A DNA stretch of 64,000 nt from Klebsiella huaxiensis (GCF_003261575.2 NZ_CP036175.1:5828001-5892000), one strand, 5' to 3'. Shown: positions 1 to 9,171, counted from the stretch's first letter. Made by a program: numbers and translations. Notes: generated by a model not told the origin, from the letters alone.

Positions 1-995
1 TTGATCATATCAGCCAAAGATTTCAGAGGACGTTTGTTAGAACCTGTGATCGCACGACCGCGACGACCGTTATCCAGCAGGGCGTCGACCGCTTCCTGCA
101 GCATACGTTTTTCGTTACGTACGATAATATCCGGCGCAGCCAGATCCAGCAGACGTTTCAGACGGTTGTTACGGTTAATCACGCGACGATACAGATCGTT
201 CAGATCTGAAGTTGCGAAACGACCACCATCCAGCGGAACCAGCGGACGCAGATCTGGCGGCAGAACCGGCAGAACGGTCAGGATCATCCACTCTGGTTTG
301 TTACCAGACTGCACGAACGCTTCCAGCAGTTTGATACGCTTGGTCAGCTTTTTACGCTTGGTTTCGGAGTTGGTTTCGTTTAGCTCTTCGCGCAGAGTTT
401 CACACTCTTGCTCCAGATCCATGCTTTTCAGCAGGGCCTGGATTGCTTCCGCACCCATCTTCGCATCGAATTCGTCACCGAACTCTTCCAGCGCGTCCAG
501 ATACTGCTCTTCAGTCAGGATCTGTTGACGTTCCAGGTTGGTCATACCGCCTTCGATAACGACATAAGATTCGAAGTACAGTACGCGTTCGATATCACGC
601 AGCGGCATATCGAGCAGCAGGCCGATACGGGACGGCAGCGATTTCAGGAACCAGATGTGCGCAGTCGGAGACGCCAGTTCGATGTGGCCCATACGCTCAC
701 GGCGTACTTTAGTCTGGGTCACTTCAACGCCGCACTTCTCACAGATCACACCACGGTGTTTCAGGCGCTTGTACTTACCGCACAGGCACTCGTAGTCTTT
801 TACCGGCCCAAAGATACGGGCGCAGAAAAGGCCGTCACGCTCAGGCTTGAACGTACGGTAGTTAATGGTTTCCGGCTTTTTAACTTCACCAAAAGACCAT
901 GAACGGATCATGTCTGGCGAGGCCAGAGCAATTTTGATCGCATCAAACTCTTCGGTTTTAGTCTGCGCTTTCAGAAACTTTAATAAATCTTTCAC
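1..995 (-). CDS. rpoC: RNA polymerase subunit beta' (N-terminal part, cut by window edge)
   Basis: This is the N-terminal 331 codons of the largest core RNA polymerase subunit; the rest lies beyond position 1. The start is a GTG at 993-995 opening with MKDLLKFLKAQ, as in E. coli. The first zinc-binding module is visible around residues 70-88 (a CLCG pair and an ICEKC pair), followed by the clamp and lid/rudder region. It lies 76 bp downstream of rpoB with no terminator between, so it is cotranscribed. No frame break is seen. Identity is certain from near-complete sequence match to the family. Confidence 0.98.
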   Translation of the reverse strand, partial: MKDLLKFLKAQTKTEEFDAIKIALASPDMIRSWSFGEVKKPETINYRTFKPERDGLFCARIFGPVKDYECLCGKYKRLKHRGVICEKCGVEVTQTKVRRERMGHIELASPTAHIWFLKSLPSRIGLLLDMPLRDIERVLYFESYVVIEGGMTNLERQQILTEEQYLDALEEFGDEFDAKMGAEAIQALLKSMDLEQECETLREELNETNSETKRKKLTKRIKLLEAFVQSGNKPEWMILTVLPVLPPDLRPLVPLDGGRFATSDLNDLYRRVINRNNRLKRLLDLAAPDIIVRNEKRMLQEAVDALLDNGRRGRAITGSNKRPLKSLADMI

Positions 996-1071
996 GGATT
1001 TGCTCCCGTCGGAGTTAGCACAATCTGGCGCCGGGAATTATCCCGGCACCAGTGACCTGTTTGAGCGAGAG

Positions 1072-4000
1072 TTACTCGTCTTCCAGTTCGATGTTGATGC
1101 CCAGCGAGCGAATCTCTTTCAACAGTACGTTGAAGGATTCCGGCATGCCCGGTTCCATCTGATGGTTGCCGTCCACGATGTTTTTATACATCTTGGTACG
1201 ACCGTTCACGTCATCAGACTTAACAGTGAGCATTTCCTGCAGGGTGTATGCCGCGCCATAAGCTTCCAGCGCCCACACTTCCATCTCCCCGAAGCGCTGA
1301 CCACCGAACTGCGCCTTACCACCCAGCGGCTGCTGAGTAACCAGGCTGTAAGAACCGGTAGAACGCGCATGCATTTTGTCATCAACCAGGTGGTTCAGTT
1401 TCAGCATGTACATGTAGCCAACGGTTACCTGGCGCTCGAACTGCTCACCGGTACGACCGTCAAACAACGTGATCTGACCGGAAGTTGGCAGGCCACCCAG
1501 CTGTAACAGTTCCTTGATTTCAGACTCTTTCGCACCGTCGAATACTGGCGTTGCGATCGGCATACCTTTTTTCAGGTTTTCAGCAAGACGCAGAACTTCT
1601 TCATCACTGAAGGTATTCAGATCGACCTTCTGACGAACGTCTGTACCCAGATCGTAGGCACGCTGGATGAATTCGCGCAGTTTGGCGACTTCTTGCTGCT
1701 GTTTCAGCATGGCATTGATTTTCTCGCCAATACCTTTCGCAGCCATACCCAGGTGGGTTTCCAGAATCTGACCGATGTTCATACGAGACGGTACACCCAG
1801 TGGGTTCAGTACGATGTCTACCGGCGTGCCGTTTTCATCGTAAGGCATATCTTCGATCGGGTTGATCTTAGAGATAACACCCTTGTTACCGTGACGACCT
1901 GCCATTTTGTCACCAGGCTGGATCTGACGTTTAACGGCCAGATATACTTTAACAATCTTCAGCACGCCTGGTGCCAGATCGTCGCCCTGAGTGATTTTGC
2001 GGCGCTTCGCTTCGAGTTTCTTCTCGAACTCGTGTTTCAGTTCGTCATACTGCTCAGCCAGCTGTTCCAGCTGATTTTGTTTCTCTTCGTCGGTCAGGCC
2101 GAGTTCCAGCCAGCGGTCACGTGGCAGTTTGTCGAGCTTCTCAGCTTCAACACCACCGGAAACCAGCACCGCGTAGATACGTCCAAACAGGCCAGCTTCG
2201 AGGATCTGCAATTCTTCAGACAGGTCTTTCTTCGCCTGCTTCAGCTGCATCTCTTCGATTTCCAGCGCACGTTTGTCTTTTTCTACGCCATCGCGGGTAA
2301 AGACCTGAACGTCGATAATCGTACCGGAAACACCGTTTGGTACGCGCAGAGAAGAGTCTTTAACATCAGACGCTTTCTCACCGAAGATTGCACGCAGCAG
2401 CTTCTCTTCTGGCGTCAGCTGGGTTTCACCTTTCGGCGTGACCTTACCAACCAGAATGTCGCCACCGGTGACTTCTGCACCAATGTAAACGATACCGGAT
2501 TCATCCAGTTTGGAGAGCGCAGCCTCACCCACATTCGGGATGTCAGCAGTGATCTCTTCCGGCCCCAGCTTGGTGTCACGGGACACACATGCCAGTTCCT
2601 GAATATGGATGGTAGTGAAACGGTCTTCCTGAACAACACGCTCGGATACGAGGATGGAGTCTTCGAAGTTGTAACCATTCCATGGCATGAATGCCACGCG
2701 CATGTTCTGACCGAGCGCCAGCTCACCGAGGTCGGTAGACGGGCCATCTGCCAGCACGTCGCCGCGCTCAATTGGCTCACCCAGAGACACACACGGCATC
2801 TGGTTAATACAGGTGTTCTGGTTAGAACGGGTGTATTTGGTCAGGTTATAGATGTCGATACCTGCTTCACCCGGGTACATCTCGTCTTCGTTAACTTTGA
2901 TAACGATACGGGAGGCATCCACGTACTGAACCAGACCGCCACGTTTAGCAACCGCAGTTACACCGGAGTCAACGGCAACAGCACGTTCCATACCGGTACC
3001 AACCAGCGGCTTATCAGCACGCAGAGTCGGAACCGCCTGACGTTGCATGTTCGCACCCATCAATGCACGGTTGGCGTCATCGTGTTCCAGGAACGGGATC
3101 AGGGACGCACCGACGGAAACCACCTGTTGGGTGGAAACGTCCATGTAGTCAACCTGGTCGCGGCTGAACAAGCTGGATTCGCCTTTGCTACGACAAGTTA
3201 CCAGGTCTTCTTCAAAGTGGCCTTCGTCATCCAGGTTGGAGTTCGCCTGAGCGATAACGTAGTTGCCTTCTTCAATAGCAGACAGGTAATGAATTTCGTC
3301 GGTAACAACACCGTCGGTTACTTTACGGTACGGAGTCTCAAGGAAGCCGTATTCGTTAGTCTGTGCGTACACGGACAGGGAGTTGATCAGACCGATGTTC
3401 GGACCTTCAGGCGTTTCGATAGGACATACGCGACCGTAGTGAGTCGGGTGTACGTCTCGAACTTCAAAGCCTGCGCGTTCACGGGTCAAACCGCCTGGGC
3501 CGAGTGCGGAGATACGACGTTTGTGCGTAATCTCAGACAACGGGTTGTTCTGGTCCATAAACTGGGAAAGCTGGCTGGAACCGAAGAACTCTTTAACCGC
3601 GGCAGAAATCGGCTTGGCGTTGATCATATCCTGAGGCATCAGGGTATCCAGATCGCCCAGAGACAGACGCTCTTTCACCGCACGCTCAACACGCACCAGG
3701 CCAACGCGGAATTGGTTTTCCGCCATTTCGCCTACGGAACGGATACGACGGTTACCGAGGTGGTCGATATCATCGACTTCGCCTTTACCGTTACGGATAT
3801 CAATGAGCTTTTTCATCACTTCGATGATGTCTTCTTTGCTCAGGATACCGGAACCTTCGATTTCATCACGCAGCAGAGAGCGGTTGAACTTCATACGGCC
3901 AACCGCTGACAGATCATAGCGGTCTTCGGAGAAGAACAGGTTCTCGAACAGATTTTCAGCTGCTTCACGAGTCGGCGGCTCACCAGGGCGCATCATGCGG

Positions 4001-5100
4001 TAGATTTCTACCAGTGCGCTCAGACGATCGTTGGTTGGGTCGACGCGTACAGTTTCAGAAATGTATGCACCGTGGTCCAGATCGTTGGTGAACAGAGTTT
4101 CAATGCGCTTATGGCCAGACTGGCTCAGCTTCGCCAGCAGATCCAGGCTCAGCTCCATGTTCGCAGAGCAGATCAGCTCACCGGTAGATGCGTCAACATA
4201 GTCTTTAGATGCAACTTTACCTGCAATGTACTCAACCGGAACTTCGATATGTTTGATATCGTCTTTTTCCAGCTGGCGAATGTGGCGTGCAGTGATGCGG
4301 CGGCCTTTTTCGACGTACAATTTGCCGTTGGCTTCGATATCAAAAGAAGCTGTTTCACCGCGAAGACGCTCAGGAATGAGCTCCATCTGCAGCTTGTTAT
4401 CGCGAATTTCAAAGACCACTTTGTCGAAGAACAGGTCAAGGATCTGCTCAGTGGTGTAGTTCAGTGCACGCAGAATAATGGTCGCAGGCAGTTTACGGCG
4501 ACGGTCGATACGTACAAACAGGTTGTCCTTCGGATCGAATTCGAAGTCCAGCCAGGAACCACGGTAAGGAATGATACGCGCGTTATACAGCACTTTACCC
4601 GAAGAGTGGGTTTTACCTTTGTCGGAGTCAAAGAAGACGCCCGGGCTACGGTGCAGCTGAGAAACGATAACACGCTCGGTACCGTTGATAACAAAGGTGC
4701 CGTTGTCAGTCATGAGCGGAATTTCGCCCATGTAGACTTCTTGTTCTTTAATGTCTTTGACTGTGCCTTCCGGCGCTTCGCGCTCGTAGATCACTAGACG
4801 CAGTTTTACACGCAGCGGTGCCGAGTAGGTCACGCCACGAATCTGACATTCTTTAACGTCAAAAACAGGTTCGCCCAGACGGTAGCTGACGTATTGCAGC
4901 TCAGAATTACCGCTGTAGCTCTTAATCGGAAATACGGAACGGAAAGCCGCTTCCAGACCATACTGTCCTTCAGGATCTTGCTCGATGAACTTCTGAAACG
5001 AGTCAAGCTGGATAGAAAGGAGATAAGGTATGTCCAGAACCTGCGGACGTTTACCAAAATCCTTACGAATACGTTTTTTCTCGGTATAGGAGTAAACCAT
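1072..5100 (-). CDS. rpoB: RNA polymerase subunit beta
   Basis: Encodes the 1342-residue beta subunit, the same length as in E. coli. The reading frame opens further upstream, but the family N-terminus MVYSYTEKKRIRKDF places the ATG at 5098-5100. The rifampicin-binding segment around residues 507-533 is intact, with FMDQNN, ITHKRR and ISALG, so D516, H526 and S531 are the susceptible-type residues. The C-terminus ends in IELEDE. It is part of the rplKAJL-rpoBC transcription unit; the gap to rplL carries an attenuator. Long open frames on the opposite strand reflect strong codon bias and are not genes. Confidence 0.99.
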   Translation of the reverse strand: MVYSYTEKKRIRKDFGKRPQVLDIPYLLSIQLDSFQKFIEQDPEGQYGLEAAFRSVFPIKSYSGNSELQYVSYRLGEPVFDVKECQIRGVTYSAPLRVKLRLVIYEREAPEGTVKDIKEQEVYMGEIPLMTDNGTFVINGTERVIVSQLHRSPGVFFDSDKGKTHSSGKVLYNARIIPYRGSWLDFEFDPKDNLFVRIDRRRKLPATIILRALNYTTEQILDLFFDKVVFEIRDNKLQMELIPERLRGETASFDIEANGKLYVEKGRRITARHIRQLEKDDIKHIEVPVEYIAGKVASKDYVDASTGELICSANMELSLDLLAKLSQSGHKRIETLFTNDLDHGAYISETVRVDPTNDRLSALVEIYRMMRPGEPPTREAAENLFENLFFSEDRYDLSAVGRMKFNRSLLRDEIEGSGILSKEDIIEVMKKLIDIRNGKGEVDDIDHLGNRRIRSVGEMAENQFRVGLVRVERAVKERLSLGDLDTLMPQDMINAKPISAAVKEFFGSSQLSQFMDQNNPLSEITHKRRISALGPGGLTRERAGFEVRDVHPTHYGRVCPIETPEGPNIGLINSLSVYAQTNEYGFLETPYRKVTDGVVTDEIHYLSAIEEGNYVIAQANSNLDDEGHFEEDLVTCRSKGESSLFSRDQVDYMDVSTQQVVSVGASLIPFLEHDDANRALMGANMQRQAVPTLRADKPLVGTGMERAVAVDSGVTAVAKRGGLVQYVDASRIVIKVNEDEMYPGEAGIDIYNLTKYTRSNQNTCINQMPCVSLGEPIERGDVLADGPSTDLGELALGQNMRVAFMPWNGYNFEDSILVSERVVQEDRFTTIHIQELACVSRDTKLGPEEITADIPNVGEAALSKLDESGIVYIGAEVTGGDILVGKVTPKGETQLTPEEKLLRAIFGEKASDVKDSSLRVPNGVSGTIIDVQVFTRDGVEKDKRALEIEEMQLKQAKKDLSEELQILEAGLFGRIYAVLVSGGVEAEKLDKLPRDRWLELGLTDEEKQNQLEQLAEQYDELKHEFEKKLEAKRRKITQGDDLAPGVLKIVKVYLAVKRQIQPGDKMAGRHGNKGVISKINPIEDMPYDENGTPVDIVLNPLGVPSRMNIGQILETHLGMAAKGIGEKINAMLKQQQEVAKLREFIQRAYDLGTDVRQKVDLNTFSDEEVLRLAENLKKGMPIATPVFDGAKESEIKELLQLGGLPTSGQITLFDGRTGEQFERQVTVGYMYMLKLNHLVDDKMHARSTGSYSLVTQQPLGGKAQFGGQRFGEMEVWALEAYGAAYTLQEMLTVKSDDVNGRTKMYKNIVDGNHQMEPGMPESFNVLLKEIRSLGINIELEDE

Positions 5101-5425
5101 AGGGTTCCTCAGCTCGCTGACAAGTCGACCCATCTGCCCACATAAGGCAGTTTTTTATGCAACACTATTTTGTTGACCGGAAAATGGAACACTTTCCGCA
5201 ATACCTGTTTCTATCACGCTTAAACCATTTCATTGCAATTTACACAGCTCAGGAGCCCTAACCTGTCGCAGTATATTAAGTCGTCTATAGAAACAAGCAT
5301 TGTCAGGACAACCAGTAGTCAAACAGTGTGAAATGCTACTGGCGCCTTACAGCGCAAAAAGGCTGGTGACCAAAAAGTCACCAGCCATCAGCCTGATTAC
5401 TCAGGCTGCAACCGGAAAAGTTGGC
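5101..5425 (-). promoter_or_regulatory. rplL-rpoB spacer with attenuator and processing region
   Basis: This 325-bp gene-free spacer corresponds to the E. coli rplL-rpoB intergenic region, which carries a partial terminator and an RNase III processing stem that set the ratio of L7/L12 to RNA polymerase. The terminator hairpin is listed separately. Downstream of it the minus strand is AT-rich, with a possible imperfect stem around 5165-5245 that could be the RNase III site. The stem is inferred from position rather than folded. Confidence 0.7.
5355..5386 (-). terminator. Attenuator hairpin between rplL and rpoB
   Basis: On the minus strand a 10-bp perfect stem (GGCTGGTGAC with its complement) closes a short T-rich loop and is followed by a run of T residues at 5355-5360. 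It matches the known leaky terminator at this site in E. coli, where most transcripts stop after rplL and a minority continue into rpoBC. Confidence 0.9.
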
Positions 5426-5791
5426 TTATTTAACTTCAACTTCAGCGCCAGCTTCTTCCAGAGATTTTTTCAGTGCTTCAGCGTCATCTTTGCTCACGCC
5501 TTCTTTCAGAGCAGCCGGAGCAGATTCTACCAGGTCTTTAGCTTCTTTCAGACCCAGGCCAGTTGCGCCACGTACTGCTTTGATAACGGCAACTTTGTTA
5601 GCGCCGATACCTTTCAGAATTACGTCGAATTCAGTTTTTTCTTCAGCAGCTTCAGCCGGGCCAGCAGCTACAGCTACAGCAGCAGCAGCGGAAACACCGA
5701 ATTTTTCTTCCATTGCAGAGATCAGCTCAACAACGTCCATTACGGACATAGCGGATACTGCTTCAATGATTTGATCTTTAGTGATAGACAT
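5426..5791 (-). CDS. rplL: 50S ribosomal protein L7/L12
   Basis: The 121-residue stalk protein binds translation factors on the 50S subunit as dimers on L10. The N-terminal dimerisation domain (MSITKDQIIEAV), an Ala-rich flexible hinge around residues 37-52 and the C-terminal factor-binding domain (VAVIKAVRGATGLGLKEAK) are all present. It lies 66 bp downstream of rplJ, with which it is translationally coupled in E. coli, and is followed by an attenuator before rpoB. Codon use is that of a very highly expressed gene. Confidence 0.99.
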   Translation of the reverse strand: MSITKDQIIEAVSAMSVMDVVELISAMEEKFGVSAAAAVAVAAGPAEAAEEKTEFDVILKGIGANKVAVIKAVRGATGLGLKEAKDLVESAPAALKEGVSKDDAEALKKSLEEAGAEVEVK

Positions 5792-5857
5792 TTAAATTGT
5801 TCCTGAATATCAGAATAAGTTTATACGTAAGCAGATGCTTTACAAAGATAACTGCGA

Positions 5858-6355
5858 TTAAGCAGCTTCTTTCGCATCGCGTACAGCAGCCAGAGTACGA
5901 ACCAGTTTGCCAGCCGAAGCTTCTTTCATGGTTGCCATCAGGCGTGCAATTGCTTCTTCGTAAGTCGGCAGAGTTGCCAGGCGGTCGATTTGCGACGCCG
6001 GGATCAGCTCACCTTCAAAGGCAGCGGCTTTGACCTCAAATTTTGCATTCGCTTTCGCGAACTCTTTGAACAGACGAGCAGCAGCGCCCGGGTGTTCCAT
6101 AGAGTATGCAATCAGGGTCGGACCAACAAACGTGTCTTTCAGGCACTCAAACGGAGTACCTTCAACGACGCGGCGCAGCAGGGTGTTACGAACAACACGC
6201 ATGTAAACGCCAGCTTCACGACCTGCTTTACGCAGTTCAGTCATTTTATCTACAGTTACGCCACGGGAATCCGCAACTACTGCAGACAGCGCGCCTTTGG
6301 CTACTTCGCTGACTTCAGCAACAATCGCTTGTTTGTCTTGAAGATTTAAAGCCAT
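5858..6355 (-). CDS. rplJ: 50S ribosomal protein L10
   Basis: L10 (165 residues) anchors L7/L12 dimers at the ribosomal stalk base and represses its own operon by binding the mRNA leader. The frame extends 11 codons upstream, but the family start MALNLQDKQAIVAEV sits at 6353-6355 and is preceded by AGGAG in the leader, so that ATG is used. The C-terminal helix that binds L7/L12 (EASAGKLVRTLAAVRDAKEAA region) is intact. It is cotranscribed with rplL from a promoter in the spacer and from the upstream rplK promoter. Confidence 0.98.
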   Translation of the reverse strand: MALNLQDKQAIVAEVSEVAKGALSAVVADSRGVTVDKMTELRKAGREAGVYMRVVRNTLLRRVVEGTPFECLKDTFVGPTLIAYSMEHPGAAARLFKEFAKANAKFEVKAAAFEGELIPASQIDRLATLPTYEEAIARLMATMKEASAGKLVRTLAAVRDAKEAA

Positions 6356-6733
6356 TAGCTTTGCTCCTGGATGTTTGCCAGAGCTCATGCTCTGGAACTC
6401 ACTTCACTCAACTCGAAGAGGAGAGCGTCTTAATACGGTGAGCAGAAACAAGCCAGAGTATCCAAAAATAATCTTAGCGTTCTGTCACCGTCTACGCAGG
6501 GGATTAAGTTTCTGACGAAACACCTGCGGTCTTCGACGGAGGCCTGGATAGGCCAGGCTCCAACGAACAAATCTTGTCTATCTGTCGCTATTCAATCTGT
6601 GGCGGCGTTGACTGCCTTCGTTCACACCAGTCACATAGTTAACTATGCTCCTGGCAATTCACTCAGTTGTCGCCTTGCCACAGCCTGAATATCTCGGATA
6701 TACGTCTGCAATTAGCAGAATCGTGGGGGTAAG
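6356..6733 (-). promoter_or_regulatory. rplJ mRNA leader (L10 autoregulation) region
   Basis: The 415-bp gap between rplA and rplJ is gene-free. In E. coli the corresponding leader folds into the structure bound by L10(L12)4, shutting down rplJ translation (Rfam L10_leader family). Here the part proximal to rplJ holds several complementary segments, for example GAGCATGAGCTC near 6380-6394 and GCCTGGCCTATCCAGGC at 6540-6557. The distal part contains an ERIC element (separate entry). The leader role is inferred from position and family knowledge. Confidence 0.7.
6589..6694. repeat. ERIC (IRU) element in the rplA-rplJ spacer
   Basis: The segment contains the typical ERIC blocks in order: GGCGGCGTTGACTGC, TTCGTTCACACCAGTCAC, a central dyad TAGTTAACTATG, CTCCTGGCAATTCACTCA and TTGTCGCCTTGCCACAG. 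The two halves are complementary, so the RNA would form a long hairpin between the rplJ promoter and the L10-binding leader. Edges are approximate. Assignment rests on recall of the ERIC consensus. Confidence 0.75.
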
Positions 6734-6762
6734 ATTGTAGACAAAATCACCGCCCACGTAAA
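6734..6762 (-). promoter_or_regulatory. Candidate rplJ (PL10) promoter
   Basis: Reading the minus strand, TTTACG (6757-6762) and TACAAT (6734-6739) are separated by exactly 17 bp, a plausible sigma-70 promoter just downstream of rplA. An overlapping alternative with TTGTCT as the -35 box would place its -10 box at ATTCTG, which is poor. Which of the two is used cannot be told from sequence alone. Confidence 0.5.
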
Positions 6763-6770
6763 GGCGAATA

Positions 6771-7478
6771 TTAGTTCGCCACAGTCGCAGTCAGACCGGA
6801 CTGATCAACGGCAACGCCAGCACCCATGGTGGTGGAGATACTGATTTTCTTGATGTACACGCCTTTAGCCTGAGTCGGTTTTGCTTTTTTCAGCGCAACC
6901 AGCAGAGCTTCCAGGTTTTCTTTCAGTTTATCAGCGTCAAAATCCACTTTACCGATGGTAGTATGGATGATGCCGTTTTTGTCGTTACGGTAACGAACCT
7001 GACCTGCTTTAGCGTTCTTAACCGCTTCAGCAACGTTCGGAGTTACGGTACCAACTTTCGGGTTTGGCATCAGGCCGCGCGGGCCCAGAACCTGGCCCAG
7101 CTGGCCAACAACGCGCATTGCATCCGGGGAGGCAATAACAACGTCAAAGTTCATTTCGCCTTTTTTGATCTGGTCAGCCAGATCTTCCATACCTACCAGC
7201 TCTGCGCCAGCAGCTTTAGCTGCTTCAGCGTTCGGGCCCTGGGCAAATACGGCTACGCGAACTGAACGGCCAGTACCGTGCGGCAGTACAGTTGCGCCAC
7301 GGACGTTCTGGTCAGATTTACGAGCGTCGATGCCGAGGTTAACGGCAACATCAACGCTTTCAACGAACTTAGCGGTGGCCAGTTCTTTCAGCAGAGTGAT
7401 GGCTTCGTTGATGTCGTACTGTTTGGTCGCATCAACTTTGTCACGAATCACGGACATGCGCTTGGTCAGTTTAGCCAT
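6771..7478 (-). CDS. rplA: 50S ribosomal protein L1
   Basis: L1 (235 residues) forms the mobile L1 stalk that guides the exiting tRNA, and represses its own operon by binding the rplK leader mRNA. The family start MAKLTKRMSVIRDKVD is at 7476-7478. The conserved GPRGLMPNPKVGTVT segment in the RNA-binding face is present near residues 130-145. Only 3 bp separate it from the rplK stop, so the two are translationally coupled. No abnormality is seen. Confidence 0.99.
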   Translation of the reverse strand: MAKLTKRMSVIRDKVDATKQYDINEAITLLKELATAKFVESVDVAVNLGIDARKSDQNVRGATVLPHGTGRSVRVAVFAQGPNAEAAKAAGAELVGMEDLADQIKKGEMNFDVVIASPDAMRVVGQLGQVLGPRGLMPNPKVGTVTPNVAEAVKNAKAGQVRYRNDKNGIIHTTIGKVDFDADKLKENLEALLVALKKAKPTQAKGVYIKKISISTTMGAGVAVDQSGLTATVAN

Positions 7479-7481
7479 TTC

Positions 7482-7910
7482 TTAGTCCTCCACTACCAGG
7501 CCCATGGAACGTGCAGTACCTTCAATGGAGCGAGTCATCGCTTCAATGTCGGAACCAGTCATGTCGGCAGCTTTGGTCTGCGCGATTTCCTGCAGCTGAG
7601 CGCGGGAAATTTTACCAACTTTGTCTTTGTTCGGCTTACCGGAACCAGACTTAATACCAGCCGCTTTTTTCAGCAGAACTGCTGCCGGCGGGGTTTTGGT
7701 AACGAAAGTGAAAGAACGGTCAGCGTAAACGGTAATAACAACCGGGATCGGCAGACCTTTTTCCAGGGATTCAGTTTTTGCGTTGAACGCTTTGCAGAAT
7801 TCCATGATGTTCACACCTTGCTGACCCAGTGCTGGACCAACCGGCGGACTCGGGTTTGCCATACCAGCTGCAACCTGCAGCTTGACGTAGGCTTGTACTT
7901 TCTTAGCCAT
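7482..7910 (-). CDS. rplK: 50S ribosomal protein L11
   Basis: L11 (142 residues) sits at the GTPase-associated centre of the 50S subunit and is needed for RelA-dependent stringent signalling. The N-terminal proline-rich domain (PSPPVGPALGQQGVNIMEF) and C-terminal rRNA-binding domain are intact. It is the first gene of rplKA; its mRNA leader (7911-8005) is the expected binding target of L1. It is transcribed from the promoter at 8006-8034. Confidence 0.99.
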   Translation of the reverse strand: MAKKVQAYVKLQVAAGMANPSPPVGPALGQQGVNIMEFCKAFNAKTESLEKGLPIPVVITVYADRSFTFVTKTPPAAVLLKKAAGIKSGSGKPNKDKVGKISRAQLQEIAQTKAADMTGSDIEAMTRSIEGTARSMGLVVED

Positions 7911-7998
7911 TTAAATTTCCTCGTTTGGGTGTAGCGCCTTCAAAAGGCTCCCCGTGATAAATATCGCTTTATGGGCACAAGGCCCATAAAAACAAAAG

Positions 7999-8026
7999 GC
8001 GCGAAATTGTATGTCAATTTCGCGCC
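7999..8026 (-). terminator. nusG terminator hairpin overlapping the rplK promoter
   Basis: A 12-bp stem (GGCGCGAAATTG with CAATTTCGCGCC) closes a 4-nt loop, and on the minus strand is followed by TTTTGTTTTT. It would end the secE-nusG transcript. The same bases contain the -10 box of the rplK promoter, so termination and initiation elements overlap. Confidence 0.75.
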
Positions 8027-8034
8027 CCTTGCAA
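8006..8034 (-). promoter_or_regulatory. rplK promoter (PL11)
   Basis: On the minus strand TTGCAA (8029-8034) and TACAAT (8006-8011) are separated by 17 bp, with a GC-rich stretch between. This matches the major rplKAJL-rpoBC promoter of E. coli in position and sequence. Confidence 0.85.
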
Positions 8035-8064
8035 CGATTAAAGCGTTGCTTTTTTGATCGGCCG

Positions 8065-8610
8065 TTAGGCTTTTTCTACCTGGGCAAAGTCCAGCTCAAC
8101 CGGAGTTGCGCGGCCAAAGATAGAAACAGAGACTTTCAGGCGAGACTTCTCGTAGTCAACTTCTTCAACCACGCCGTTAAAGTCTGCAAACGGACCATCG
8201 CTAACACGTACCATTTCACCCGGTTCAAACAGCGTTTTCGGCCGCGGTTTATCGCCGACCTGCTGCAGACGGTTCATAATCGCGTCCACTTCTTTATCGC
8301 TGATTGGAGCCGGACGGTCAGAAGTACCGCCGATAAAGCCCATCACACGTGGTACGCTGCGCACCAGGTGCCAGCTCGCGTCGTTCATCACCATCTGGAC
8401 CAGAACGTAGCCAGGGAAGAATTTGCGCTCGCTTTTGCGACGCTGGCCACCACGGATTTCGACCACTTCTTCGGTCGGAACCATGACTTCACCAAACAAC
8501 TCTTCCATATTGTGTAGCTTGATATGTTCACGCAACGAGGTAGCTACGCGACCTTCAAAACCGGAAAACGCCTGAACGACGTACCAGCGCTTTTTAGGAG
8601 CTTCAGACAT
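8065..8610 (-). CDS. nusG: Transcription elongation/antitermination factor NusG
   Basis: NusG (181 residues) binds the RNA polymerase clamp, suppresses pausing, and links polymerase to Rho or to ribosomal protein S10. The N-terminal NGN domain begins KKRWYVVQAFSGFEGRVA; the C-terminal KOW domain contains GEMVRVSDGPFADFNGVVEEVD. It is 1 bp downstream of secE and clearly cotranscribed. A paralogue, rfaH, is at 30485. Confidence 0.99.
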   Translation of the reverse strand: MSEAPKKRWYVVQAFSGFEGRVATSLREHIKLHNMEELFGEVMVPTEEVVEIRGGQRRKSERKFFPGYVLVQMVMNDASWHLVRSVPRVMGFIGGTSDRPAPISDKEVDAIMNRLQQVGDKPRPKTLFEPGEMVRVSDGPFADFNGVVEEVDYEKSRLKVSVSIFGRATPVELDFAQVEKA

Positions 8611-8611
8611 C

Positions 8612-8995
8612 TCAGAACCTCAGGCCAGTGATAAAGGATACCAGGCGAACCAGAATACCATCCAGTCCCCATAGGATCAGCGACATTACAGCAGTCACTG
8701 CGGCAACAATCAGCGTAGTGTGCAGCGTTTCCTGGCGAGTAGGCCAAATAACCTTACGCACTTCAGTTCTCGCTTCACGAGCGAAAGCGACTGTAGCCTT
8801 ACCTTTCGTAGTTAACAGCGCGACACCACCTGCTGCAGCGATCAGAATAACGACTGCCAGCGCACGCACTGCCAGCATAATGTCACGATAAAGGAAGTTG
8901 CCGACGATGGCCACAACCAGCAGCACGACAACGATCGTCCACTTCATCGCTTCGAGGCCGCGCCCGCTCCCTTGAGCTTCGGTATTCGCACTCAT
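8612..8995 (-). CDS. secE: Preprotein translocase subunit SecE
   Basis: SecE (127 residues) is the clamp subunit of the inner-membrane SecYEG channel. The start MSANTEAQGSGRG is at 8993-8995, chosen over an ATG five codons upstream because it matches the family. Three hydrophobic segments (about residues 19-37, 43-60 and 93-125) are visible, with the conserved amphipathic region REARTEVRKVIWPTRQET before the last. It forms a two-gene operon with nusG. Confidence 0.98.
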   Translation of the reverse strand: MSANTEAQGSGRGLEAMKWTIVVVLLVVAIVGNFLYRDIMLAVRALAVVILIAAAGGVALLTTKGKATVAFAREARTEVRKVIWPTRQETLHTTLIVAAVTAVMSLILWGLDGILVRLVSFITGLRF

Positions 8996-9171
8996 AAACC
9001 AACCTGTCACAAGAATTCAGACAACTATCTTCACCCCGCATGAATTGCGAGGCGACCAAACCGAAATGCTCTGTTGCGTTTCGGACTTAACGCCCTCTTC
9101 AGAGCCTGTCTCAGCAATGATTATGGCTCAAAAAATCACTGATGAGCCAGGTTCTGGTGTGAAAGCGTGCA

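Noticed and set aside
1693..3909. A 738-codon open frame on the plus strand opposite rpoB, with others nearby
   Set aside because: It lies wholly antisense to a certain gene; biased codons in rpoB remove stops on the complementary strand. The translation shows no recognisable domain and has no ribosome-binding site or context.
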